From contig CAMTOJ010000004.1 of NCBI GenBank assembly GCA_947074145.1, forward strand, positions 84,177 through 134,694: DNA of 50,518 nucleotides. The letters are read 5' to 3'. A program made the position numbers and the translations under genes. Positions 43,508 to 50,518 of this stretch are shown here, piece by piece (the first letter of the stretch is position 1; each line of letters begins with the position of its first letter). The notes under the pieces are model-generated. The model did not search any database and had not been told where the DNA came from. It worked only from the letters and a program-made list of their open reading frames with translations. The DNA comes from an uncultured Bacteroidales bacterium. GTDB lineage: Bacteria; Bacteroidota; Bacteroidia; Bacteroidales; JAUNSR01.

Positions 43508-44806
43508 TTATTCAATTATTTTGCCAAATAGATCGAATGTTTCTGCAGAAGTAATCTTTACATTATAAAACGCTCCTATTTCTAATTCTTTGTCAGCCGG
43601 AATAAGCACTTCATTATCAACTTCAGGAGAATCAAATTGAGTTCTTCCAATATAATAGTCCCCCTCTCGCTTATCAATTATTACTCTAAACGTTTTTCCC
43701 GTCTTCTCCTGATTTATCTCATTTGCTATTCTTTCTTGAATTCTCATTATAGCGTCAAGACGATCATTCTTAGTATCGGGATCAACATCATCTTCATAAT
43801 TTTTTGCAGCATATGTCCCCTCTTCTTCCGAATAAGAGAAAGCGCCTAACCTTTCAAATTTTGCATCTTTGACAAACTGCATAAGTTCTTCAAAATCTTC
43901 ATCGGTTTCTCCGGGATGACCTACAAGAAGAGTTGTACGAAGATGTATCCCGGGCACCTCTTCTCTGATTTGTTTAAGAAGATCAAGAGTTTGTTGTTTT
44001 GTTACGTTTCTTCGCATCTTTTCAAGCATATTATCTGAAATATGCTGAAGTGCAATGTCAATATATTTACATACATTATCACGTTCTCTCATCACTTTAA
44101 GTACGTCATAAGGAAAACGCGACGGATAAGCATAATGAAGTCTTATCCACTCTACACCTTTAATATCAGATATTTTTTCTACAAGTTCTCCGAGTTTTAC
44201 TTCTTTATAAAGATCAAGTCCATAGTATGATAGATCCTGTGCTATTATCTGGAACTCTTTTACACCTTCCGAAACAAGAGTTTCAACTTCTTTTACAATC
44301 TCTTCCATCGGTCTGGATTGATATCTACCTGTTATAATAGGAATAGCACAATAAGAACAAGTTCTGTTACAACCTTCTCCGATTTTTATATATGCGTAAT
44401 GAGATGGAGTTGTAAGTATTCTTTCATGAGAAAGTTCACTTCTATATTCCTTTCCTAAATCTTCGATTAGATTTTTCCAATTAAATTTCCCATAAAACTT
44501 ATCAACCTCAGGAATCTCTGCTTCAAGATCCGCCATATATCTTTCAGAAAGACAACCCATTACAATAATCTTTCTTATCTTTTTCTTTTTCTTTGCTTCA
44601 CATAATTCAAGAATCATATTTATTGATTCCTCTTTTGCATCACCGATGAAACCACAAGTATTCACTACTACAATTTCTCCGTTTATCTCTTCAGGATCAT
44701 GTTTAGAAGTAAATCCGTTTGCAGCAAGTTGTTTCATAAGGTATTCCGAATCTACAAGATTCTTCGAACATCCTAATGTAATAATATCAATCTGATTTTT
44801 TTTCAT
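43508..44806 (-). CDS. rimO: Ribosomal protein S12 methylthiotransferase RimO
   Basis: Adds a methylthio group to the conserved Asp of ribosomal protein S12. 432 residues. N-terminal UPF0004 domain with the three cluster cysteines in ITLGCSKNLVDSEYL, VVNTCGFIGDAKEES and VMGCLSERY; radical-SAM domain with CNRTCSYCAIP (CxxxCxxC); C-terminal TRAM domain (RTQFDSPEVDNEVLI, GAFYNVKITSAETFDLFGKII). The pattern LGCSKN and the acidic TRAM end separate RimO from MiaB. Synteny with ftsY, DUF4295, rpmG and rpmB is the usual one in Bacteroidota. Confidence 0.96.
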   Translation of the reverse strand: MKKNQIDIITLGCSKNLVDSEYLMKQLAANGFTSKHDPEEINGEIVVVNTCGFIGDAKEESINMILELCEAKKKKKIRKIIVMGCLSERYMADLEAEIPEVDKFYGKFNWKNLIEDLGKEYRSELSHERILTTPSHYAYIKIGEGCNRTCSYCAIPIITGRYQSRPMEEIVKEVETLVSEGVKEFQIIAQDLSYYGLDLYKEVKLGELVEKISDIKGVEWIRLHYAYPSRFPYDVLKVMRERDNVCKYIDIALQHISDNMLEKMRRNVTKQQTLDLLKQIREEVPGIHLRTTLLVGHPGETDEDFEELMQFVKDAKFERLGAFSYSEEEGTYAAKNYEDDVDPDTKNDRLDAIMRIQERIANEINQEKTGKTFRVIIDKREGDYYIGRTQFDSPEVDNEVLIPADKELEIGAFYNVKITSAETFDLFGKIIE

Positions 44807-44896
44807 TTGATTTTTAAATTCTAAAAACTATATATACCTTAGTTTTCAAGTACTTATACACAATATCTTAACAGTGTAAAGCTATGAATAATTTAA

Positions 44897-44936
44897 AAAC
44901 TCTGCAATGCATATAGATATATACATTGCAGAGTTT
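44897..44936 (-). terminator. Terminator after ftsY
   Basis: 13-bp perfect arms AAACTCTGCAATG (44897-44909) and CATTGCAGAGTTT (44924-44936) with a 14-base loop; on the minus strand it is followed by TTTTTAAAT. It sits between ftsY and rimO. The rest of the 295-base gap holds nothing I recognise apart from, presumably, the rimO promoter. Confidence 0.7.
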
Positions 44937-45101
44937 CACATATTATATATAGAATTAATCTTTATTTTTGGAAATCATTTTATTGACTCTTTATGATAAA
45001 AATCAATCTATAAAAGTTTAAATTATAAAATGATTATTTAATCTAAATATTAGATGATTATATATCTTTTAAAGAGAGCATTTGACTACTTTATAAAAAT
45101 A

Positions 45102-46058
45102 TTATTTTTCACCGAATAAAGAATCTACAAACTCGCGATTATCAAAAATCTGTAGATCTTCCATTCCCTCTCCAAGTCCGATATATTTAACGGGAGTTTT
45201 AAACTGATCTGAAATACCTATGACGACTCCTCCTTTGGCTGTACCGTCAAGTTTAGTAATAGCAAGAGCATTTACTTCGGTTGCTGCAGTAAACTGTTTT
45301 GCTTGTTCAAAAGCATTCTGACCTGTCGAACCATCGAGCACAAGCAATACCTCATGAGGCGCATCAGGAATTACACGACTCATCACTTTCCTTATTTTAG
45401 AAAGCTCATTCATCAAATTTACTTTATTATGCAAACGTCCGGCCGTATCTATTATAACGACATCGGCATTTGTTGCGACCGCCGAACTAACCGTATCAAA
45501 AGCAACAGATGCAGGGTCAGATCCCATTTTTTGCTTTATAACAGGAACTCCGGTTCTATCTCCCCAGATATCAAGTTGTTCAATTGCTGCAGCGCGGAAA
45601 GTATCTGCAGCTCCAAGAACTACTTTATTACCCGCTTTTTTAAACTGATATGCAAGTTTTCCGATAGTAGTTGTTTTTCCTACGCCGTTCACGCCAACTA
45701 CCATTATTACATAAGGTTTCTTATTTTCGGGAACAATGAATCCCTCAACTCCTTCCTTATGATTTTCAGCAAGAAGCGAGGCTATCTCCTCCCTTAACAG
45801 ATTCTGTAGTTCGCTTGTTCCTACATACTTATCTTTAGCAACACGCTCTTCTATTCTCTTGATAATTTTCAATGTTGTTTCAACTCCTACATCAGAAGTT
45901 ATCAGAATCTCTTCAAGATTATCAAGAACATCGTCGTCAACCTTTGACTTACCTGCAACGGCACGCGCAATCTTTGAAAACACACTTTCTTTGGTTTTCT
46001 CCAATCCTTTGTCTAAAGTCTCTTTCTTCTCCTTACTGAAAAAACTAAAAATACCCAT
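45102..46058 (-). CDS. ftsY: Signal recognition particle receptor FtsY
   Basis: GTPase that docks ribosome-SRP complexes at the inner membrane. 318 residues, consisting of the N and G domains only, with a very short A region (MGIFSFFSKEKKETLDKGLEKTKES), as usual in Bacteroidota. G motifs: VVGVNGVGKTTTIGKLAYQFK (G1), GAADTFRAAAIEQLDIW (G2), VVIIDTAGRLHNKVNLM (G3), ITKLDGTAKGGVVIG (G4) and YIGLGEGMEDLQIF (G5 region). It lies downstream of the DUF4295 gene on the same strand, but a terminator hairpin intervenes, so it may have its own promoter or rely on read-through. Confidence 0.96.
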   Translation of the reverse strand: MGIFSFFSKEKKETLDKGLEKTKESVFSKIARAVAGKSKVDDDVLDNLEEILITSDVGVETTLKIIKRIEERVAKDKYVGTSELQNLLREEIASLLAENHKEGVEGFIVPENKKPYVIMVVGVNGVGKTTTIGKLAYQFKKAGNKVVLGAADTFRAAAIEQLDIWGDRTGVPVIKQKMGSDPASVAFDTVSSAVATNADVVIIDTAGRLHNKVNLMNELSKIRKVMSRVIPDAPHEVLLVLDGSTGQNAFEQAKQFTAATEVNALAITKLDGTAKGGVVIGISDQFKTPVKYIGLGEGMEDLQIFDNREFVDSLFGEK

Positions 46059-46103
46059 TGCTATAATTTTTTATTATATCGCAAAATTAATCATAATATT
46101 GAT

Positions 46104-46140
46104 AAAAAAAAACTTCCCTATCCTGATATGGATAGAGAAG
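46104..46140 (-). terminator. Terminator after the rpmB-rpmG-DUF4295 operon
   Basis: On the minus strand, CTTCTCTATCC (from 46140) pairs with GGATAGGGAAG (to 46113) around six bases with one mismatch, followed directly by nine T. It lies 34 bases after the DUF4295 stop. Confidence 0.8.
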
Positions 46141-46173
46141 CCTTTATATTTTGAGATAATACTATCTATTGGA

Positions 46174-46326
46174 TTATTTCGCCAAAAAATCTTTAACTTT
46201 ATCGTTAGGAACCATTTCCTCTACGAAAGTATAAGCACCAGTTTTTGGAGATTTAACCATTTTAATAACTTTAGTAAAGGTACGCCCTTCACCTTTTTGC
46301 AAGGATGCGACTGTTTTCTTTGCCAT
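46174..46326 (-). CDS. DUF4295 small basic protein
   Basis: Fifty residues read from the ATG at 46326: MAKKTVASLQKGEGRTFTKV, then a segment with KSPKTGAYTFVEEMVPNDKVKDFLAK. It is a very small basic protein of the DUF4295 family, which in Bacteroidota is nearly always encoded right after rpmG. The position and composition suggest a ribosome-associated protein; the precise role is not something I can derive here. It begins 9 bases after the rpmG stop codon and is followed by a terminator. Confidence 0.88.
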   Translation of the reverse strand: MAKKTVASLQKGEGRTFTKVIKMVKSPKTGAYTFVEEMVPNDKVKDFLAK

Positions 46327-46335
46327 GGTCTAATC

Positions 46336-46524
46336 TTATTTAATTTCTTTATGAACTGTTACTTTTCTTAGGATTGGGTTATATTTTTTAAGCTCCAATC
46401 TTTCAGTAGTATTTTTTCTATTTTTTGTAGTGATATAACGAGATGTACCCGGCATACCGCTAGTTTTGTGCTCTGTGCACTCAAGAATTACTTGGATTCT
46501 GTTTCCTTTAGCTTTCTTTGCCAT
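46336..46524 (-). CDS. rpmG: 50S ribosomal protein L33
   Basis: 62 residues, [23 protein letters not shown], with the L33 signature [22 protein letters not shown]. Only one cysteine is present, so this is the zinc-independent (C-minus) form. Second gene of the rpmB-rpmG-DUF4295 operon, 22 bases after rpmB. Confidence 0.96.
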   Translation of the reverse strand: MAKKAKGNRIQVILECTEHKTSGMPGTSRYITTKNRKNTTERLELKKYNPILRKVTVHKEIK

Positions 46525-46546
46525 TTTAATTTCTCCCTTTAATTAA

Positions 46547-46786
46547 TTAAGCGTTTAAAAAGCCTGAAGCAGCAGCATCTTTCAATGCAGCATCCAAACC
46601 TTTTTTGTTAATTGTACGTAGGCCTGCAGCTGATACTTTCAAGCTGATCCACGTATCTTGTTCTGCCCAATAGAACTTTTTCTCAAACAGGTTGACGTTG
46701 AATCTTCTCTTTGTTCTTCTTTTAGAGTGAGACACGTTGTTGCCAACCATTGCTTTTTTACCTGTAATTTGACAAACTTTCGACAT
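46547..46786 (-). CDS. rpmB: 50S ribosomal protein L28
   Basis: 79 residues from the ATG at 46786: [20 protein letters not shown], then [23 protein letters not shown] and [25 protein letters not shown] longer frame upstream is open but has no resemblance to L28 and is rejected. The N-terminal zinc knuckle CxxC is reduced to one Cys, so this too is a zinc-independent form. First gene of the small ribosomal operon. Confidence 0.96.
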   Translation of the reverse strand: MSKVCQITGKKAMVGNNVSHSKRRTKRRFNVNLFEKKFYWAEQDTWISLKVSAAGLRTINKKGLDAALKDAAASGFLNA

Positions 46787-46859
46787 TGCTATCAATTTTA
46801 AAAATTGTTGACTACTTTCACAAACAGTGCGCAAAATAAGCGTTTTTTTTATTTCCATG

Positions 46860-46867
46860 CAAATATA
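46860..46867 (-). promoter_or_regulatory. Probable -7 promoter element of the rpmB operon
   Basis: Minus-strand TATATTTG, exact TAnnTTTG match, 74 bases upstream of the rpmB start, leaving a leader of about 65 bases. Confidence 0.5.
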
Positions 46868-46967
46868 TTCACGATTATTTTCAACTATTTCTAATAATCG
46901 CAATAACAATGCATAGTAATGGACAATTCAAACTTTGCTTTATGCTTATTATGTGCCTGACAAACAA

Positions 46968-47258
46968 CTATATCAATTGTTTCAACACACTAATATTAAT
47001 ATTGTCTGTTTTCCCGGCAATACTTTTAAGAAAGTTTTTAAAATGCGGAGTGCTATTGTGAAAATCTATTGCGTCTTGTGATTTCCATTCTTCGAGAACG
47101 GTGAAATTAGTATCATCTTCAACATCTAAACATAAAGAATATGAAACATTACCCTCCTCTTTTCTGCTCTCCTGAGTTAAAGTTGTAAGTATGGAGCAAA
47201 TATCATCCTTAAATTCTTTTTTAGCTTTAATTACAGCTACTATTCTTAAAGTACTCAT
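46968..47258 (-). CDS. Antibiotic biosynthesis monooxygenase-fold protein (YgiN-like)
   Basis: 96 residues, one ferredoxin-like ABM domain: RIVAVIKAKKEFKDDICSILTTLTQESRKEEGNVSYSLCLDVED, then FTVLEEWKSQDAIDFHNSTPHFKNFL, the classical EEW and HxxxxHF elements. Such dimeric proteins include quinol monooxygenases (YgiN) and many of unknown substrate; no reaction can be assigned. Cytoplasmic, no signal. It lies between cinA and rpmB on the same strand with gaps above 100 bases, so it is probably a separate unit inserted in an otherwise conserved neighbourhood. Confidence 0.88.
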   Translation of the reverse strand: MSTLRIVAVIKAKKEFKDDICSILTTLTQESRKEEGNVSYSLCLDVEDDTNFTVLEEWKSQDAIDFHNSTPHFKNFLKSIAGKTDNINISVLKQLI

Positions 47259-47373
47259 AACACAATTATTTTATAGTTTTATATTAATTATTTATTTCAA
47301 AGTATTTCCAATAATATCAAAAATGTCTATTATCTGATTTTATATCATCTGTAATAGCTTGAACAATGTAATA

Positions 47374-48618
47374 TTATTTATTTTCAAGCAGCTCCAATAA
47401 CATCAACAGTGCCATATTAGTTGCCTTTCTTATATTATATTCACGTATAGTACCGAATTGAAATAATCTTACGATATATTCATCTTTAAACTTAGCTCCT
47501 ATCCATATGGTTCCTACCGGTTTATCCGTTGTTCCACCGCCAGGCCCGGCTATACCTGAAGTAGCAACTGCACATTCAGTTTTACAAACTTCAGAAACTC
47601 CTTTGAGCATCTCTCTGACAACCGGCTCACTTACAGCCCCATAGTTTTCTAAAGATTCGCAGGAGACTCCAAGTACATCATGTTTAACTTCATTACTATA
47701 AGAAACCACAGATCCTTTGAAATATTCTGAACTTCCTGCAATTTCAGTGATTACATGAGCTATATTTCCTCCGGTACAACTCTCCGCAGTTGATAGAAAA
47801 ATTCCAAGTTCTTTAAGTCTATTACCTACAAGTATCTCAATAGGCAAATCCTTTTCACTATAAATATCAGAGCCCAAAATCAGTCTTATCTCAGATGAAA
47901 ACTCCTCTGACAAAACCTCAAGTTTCTCTTTATTGGTATTTCTTCCGGTAAGTCTTAATCTCACAACACCGGCTTGAGGAAGATAAGCAAGTTTAAAATT
48001 ATCAGGAAGAGATTTTTCAAAACATTCAAGCTTTTCGGCAAGAGCCGATTCAGAATAATTTTTGACAAGAAATGTAGAATGAACAACTGCCGAACCATCA
48101 TTAAAGCGCTTTTCCAGCATCGGAAGCACTTCATTAGTCATTAGCCATTTCATCTCTGAGGGGACCCCGGCCATCGAAATAAGTACTTTTCCGTTTTTCT
48201 CAAAACAAGTACAAGGCGCAGTTCCCACTTTATTCATAAGCACCAAAGCATTATCCGGTACATAAGCCTGAGAAAGGGTAAGATCATTAAGTTTTATATT
48301 CCTATTGGCAAATATCTCCTCTATATTTTTCTTTATATCTTCTCTGAAAATAAGTGTTCCACCAAAATAATCGATAAGAACTGTTTTGGTAACATCATCT
48401 TTTGTGGGACCTGTTCCTCCGGTAACAAGTATTATATCAGCACGTTTAAATGCGGCATCAAAAGATTCTTTTATATCTTTTTCCTTATCTGAAACAGTTG
48501 TAATCCTCACAACATCCCATCCCAAAAGATTAAGTTCCTTTCCCATCCAAGCAGAGTTGGTGTCTACAATCTGCCCGATAAGGATCTCATCACCTATTGT
48601 TATTATTTCTATTTTCAT
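47374..48618 (-). CDS. cinA: CinA-family protein, competence/damage-inducible domain plus NMN deamidase domain
   Basis: 414 residues, full length. N-terminal molybdopterin-binding-like (MocF) domain: IITIGDEILIGQIVDTNSAWMGKEL, VTGGTGPTKDDVTK, SMAGVPSEMKWLM, associated with ADP-ribose pyrophosphatase activity in the family. C-terminal PncC domain: FLSTAESCTGGNIAHVITEIAGSSEYFKGSVVSYSNEVKHDVL, VATSGIAGPGGGTTDKPVGTIWIGA, which hydrolyses nicotinamide mononucleotide to nicotinate mononucleotide. It could therefore feed the same NAD salvage route as pncA-pncB at 3.8-5.5 kb. A link to competence is only historical. Confidence 0.94.
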   Translation of the reverse strand: MKIEIITIGDEILIGQIVDTNSAWMGKELNLLGWDVVRITTVSDKEKDIKESFDAAFKRADIILVTGGTGPTKDDVTKTVLIDYFGGTLIFREDIKKNIEEIFANRNIKLNDLTLSQAYVPDNALVLMNKVGTAPCTCFEKNGKVLISMAGVPSEMKWLMTNEVLPMLEKRFNDGSAVVHSTFLVKNYSESALAEKLECFEKSLPDNFKLAYLPQAGVVRLRLTGRNTNKEKLEVLSEEFSSEIRLILGSDIYSEKDLPIEILVGNRLKELGIFLSTAESCTGGNIAHVITEIAGSSEYFKGSVVSYSNEVKHDVLGVSCESLENYGAVSEPVVREMLKGVSEVCKTECAVATSGIAGPGGGTTDKPVGTIWIGAKFKDEYIVRLFQFGTIREYNIRKATNMALLMLLELLENK

Positions 48619-48710
48619 ACCTTAAAATTTGAAGCAATATGGCTCTACAGCCAAAATAAATATAGAATTATGATTTAAAGATATCAAAAACATAATCTCA
48701 GAACTTTTAT

Positions 48711-50518
48711 TTAATTCTTTTTCTTCGGATTCTTATGAAATTTATATTGTAAATGCAACATCAAATAACTCGGTATACTCCGGTTCCAAACCTCCGTTAA
48801 TCCCTTACCATTTATATTATAGGTCACATTACGAAGATTATGAAGCATGTCAAAACCCTGAATTATAGTAACAAATTTCCCTTTAAAGAACGGACGTGAG
48901 ACACTAGCATTCCATATAAGATCATTAGTATTCATACTACTATCACTATACCCTCTTCTGCTATACATTTTAAGGTCTGTTGCGAAATGTAATTTCCAGG
49001 GGAAAGTATAATGACCATTCACGCCATAACTAAAATCCCAAACATTTATATCCATAAAATCATCTCTTTCACTTGTCGAATTCCTAAAAGTCAACATTCC
49101 GCTTGTGCCAAGCTTGAGAAACCCCTTTGAATAAGTAAGATGCAATGTTTCATTAACGATATTAGTCTTTACGGTGCTTCGCGCACTAAAACCTGTCACA
49201 GCATCCTGATTATCAACAACAGTGGTAAGATCCACATTCTTGTAAAAATCATATCCAAGATGATGAGATATATTAAACAACTTCGCCTTATCAAGATTCT
49301 TATTTATATTCTGAAAAATATTCACATACCAGTTACCGCTTACATTCTCAGGTTTATATGTATAAACCCCTGTTTCCTTATCAAAAGTAAATCCTGTGGC
49401 AATCATATCCTTTCGGATATTCAATCGAGCTCCATGAAACATCCCCCATCCCCGACCCTGATTGTTCAGACTCAGCAAAACGAAATTATTTATAGTATTT
49501 CTTAAATCACTGTTACCGACTCTGATTGCAAGCGGATTATAATCATTATAAACCGGAACCAAAAGATTCATATCAGGCATATCTACAATCATCTGATATC
49601 TTATGGTATAACTATTCCACCAATTCGCGTTCTTTTTGGGATAATACCCATATGTAACATCAGGAGTAAATATCCACTGATTTCTATTCATCAAAGTATC
49701 TATAACCTCACTCATATAATCATTTCGTTCATTAATATTCTTTGTAATTCCTCCTATTACGAATTTATGAACTTCAAAAAACCATTTGGTAAAGAATACA
49801 GTAAAATCATTATTCTTGTTCATATATCCTGTTGTATGGCTATTCTGCTTGTCAAGTCCCATTCGAATGATTTCACAAGATGAAGGCAAAACTCCGAATG
49901 TATGATCATCATAATCCCAACCATCAATCTGATCAAGTCGATATTTGCTTCTATCAGCATATCTGTAAATCTGATTATAACAATAACTTAATTCGAGATT
50001 CATCTGATTCATGAAATTAAACCTGTATAAAACTTTCGCATTGTAATTGTAATCATGCCCTGGAGAATCATTATACCTGTTTCTGTATTCTCCGTCTTCA
50101 GATTCTGAATGAAGAAAATCAAGATAATAAAGACTGAAATCATGAGCCTTAGCCGTATTGAAATTAATGCCGGCATTTATCTCCAGGTCATCACCCCATT
50201 TAAGAGACTTCAGAAGTCGTGCGGTCTGACCTAATGACAATGTTTTGCTTTCACCTTTATTCCTGTTAGTAGTATAATTAAGAGTTATATCCCTTAGATC
50301 ACCGCTAAGATTAGAAATTAATAATGAATCCAATATCGACACCGTCGTACCATAACTATCAGGATCTGAATTAAAGGATGCTCCCGTTGAATTATATCCC
50401 GAATTCTGTTTATTATATGATGCAGTTGTTCTGAAATCAATAAACCATGGCTTCTTTAAAGTGAATGTATTATCAAGATTAATATTAAAATTCTTAGTAT
50501 TGTTATTACTAATATTTC
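48711..50518 (-). CDS. Outer-membrane beta-barrel (TonB receptor-like) protein, C-terminal part, cut by the window end
   Basis: Open on the minus strand from the window end to the TAA at 48711, about 600 residues; the GTG at 50342 is an internal codon, as the frame continues upstream without stop (NFNINLDNTFTLKKPWFIDF, TTASYNKQNSGYNSTG). The visible part is entirely barrel strands: LEINAGINFNTAKAHDFSLYYLDF, NLELSYCYNQIYRYADRS, KWFFEVHKFVIGG, LHFATDLKMYSRRGYS, and a C-terminal LMLHLQYKFHKNPKKKN. It matches the outer membrane beta-barrel family protein group (PF14905-like). The plug or regulatory domain should lie beyond the window. Substrate unknown. Confidence 0.82.
   Translation of the reverse strand, partial: NISNNNTKNFNINLDNTFTLKKPWFIDFRTTASYNKQNSGYNSTGASFNSDPDSYGTTVSILDSLLISNLSGDLRDITLNYTTNRNKGESKTLSLGQTARLLKSLKWGDDLEINAGINFNTAKAHDFSLYYLDFLHSESEDGEYRNRYNDSPGHDYNYNAKVLYRFNFMNQMNLELSYCYNQIYRYADRSKYRLDQIDGWDYDDHTFGVLPSSCEIIRMGLDKQNSHTTGYMNKNNDFTVFFTKWFFEVHKFVIGGITKNINERNDYMSEVIDTLMNRNQWIFTPDVTYGYYPKKNANWWNSYTIRYQMIVDMPDMNLLVPVYNDYNPLAIRVGNSDLRNTINNFVLLSLNNQGRGWGMFHGARLNIRKDMIATGFTFDKETGVYTYKPENVSGNWYVNIFQNINKNLDKAKLFNISHHLGYDFYKNVDLTTVVDNQDAVTGFSARSTVKTNIVNETLHLTYSKGFLKLGTSGMLTFRNSTSERDDFMDINVWDFSYGVNGHYTFPWKLHFATDLKMYSRRGYSDSSMNTNDLIWNASVSRPFFKGKFVTIIQGFDMLHNLRNVTYNINGKGLTEVWNRSIPSYLMLHLQYKFHKNPKKKN

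Noticed and set aside
45303..45797. 164-residue plus-strand frame
   Set aside because: Antisense shadow of ftsY, which has all GTPase motifs.
46787..46909. N-terminal extension of rpmB
   Set aside because: L28 begins at [11 protein letters not shown]; the upstream residues do not match the family and the predicted promoter box lies inside this extension.
48711..50342. Start of the last gene at 50342
   Set aside because: The codon there is an internal GTG; the frame continues upstream to the window end with the same barrel-type sequence.

Overview
The window is about 50.5 kb of AT-rich chromosome (roughly two thirds A+T by eye), most likely from a member of the Bacteroidales (phylum Bacteroidota). 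Reasons: TonB-dependent and OmpA-type envelope proteins, a DUF5686 protein, a DUF4295 gene in the L28-L33-FtsY-RimO neighbourhood, a thiamine uptake locus of TonB receptor-PnuT-thiamine pyrophosphokinase type, and several upstream regions carrying the Bacteroidota -7 element TAnnTTTG. I see no phage, integrase, transposase, CRISPR array, rRNA or tRNA gene, so this reads as core chromosome with small accessory patches.

Layout. 1-950: 5' part of valS (minus strand, cut by the window edge). 1.2-1.7 kb: a truncated TetR regulator fragment and a ferredoxin-like fragment, probably decayed. 1.8-5.5 kb: a short DUF5686 outer-membrane protein, a small lipoprotein, then nicotinamidase and nicotinate phosphoribosyltransferase (NAD salvage). 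5.55-6.4 kb: an intergenic region with a four-unit, 22-bp tandem dyad array in front of a small HD-domain protein that resembles single-domain ppGpp hydrolases. 6.5-8.0 kb: an unrecognised 464-residue protein with an overlapping short ORF in another frame. 8.3-10 kb: a thioredoxin-fold lipoprotein and an orphan Phd-type antitoxin with a probable operator. 10.1-12.8 kb: an S9 peptidase and a glutamine amidotransferase (TrpG/PabA). 13.1-16.7 kb: etfB-etfA-acyl-CoA dehydrogenase operon. 17.0-23.3 kb: a heavy-metal RND efflux operon with His-rich proteins. 23.4-26.7 kb: a duplicated two-gene module (beta-barrel-like protein plus lipoprotein). 26.9-29.4 kb: a small outer-membrane barrel, an OmpA lipoprotein and an NAD(P)-binding protein. 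29.5-30.9 kb: a TrpB2-type tryptophan synthase beta chain. 31.2-36.0 kb: recJ, recQ, lrgA, lrgB. 36.0-40.3 kb: a TPP riboswitch followed by a TonB receptor, PnuT and ThiN. 40.4-43.3 kb: a TPR histidine kinase and a YgjP-type metallopeptidase. 43.5-48.6 kb: rimO, ftsY, DUF4295, rpmG, rpmB, a monooxygenase-fold protein and cinA. 48.7 kb to the end: the C-terminal part of an outer-membrane beta-barrel receptor.

Functional links: the pyridine nucleotide pair (pncA-pncB) and cinA (whose C-terminal domain belongs to the NMN deamidase family) can recycle NAD fragments. The riboswitch-controlled cluster takes up thiamine and converts it directly to TPP. EtfAB would accept electrons from the co-transcribed acyl-CoA dehydrogenase. 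The RND operon should export divalent metal ions. Terminator-like hairpins mark most transcription unit ends and agree with the gene orientations.

The least explained parts, and the best places to look for something new, are the 22-bp dyad array before the HD gene, a 16-bp near-palindromic word occurring three times in the window, the duplicated barrel/lipoprotein module, the 464-residue protein with its short overlapping ORF, and the orphan antitoxin. None of these proves a new system from sequence alone.
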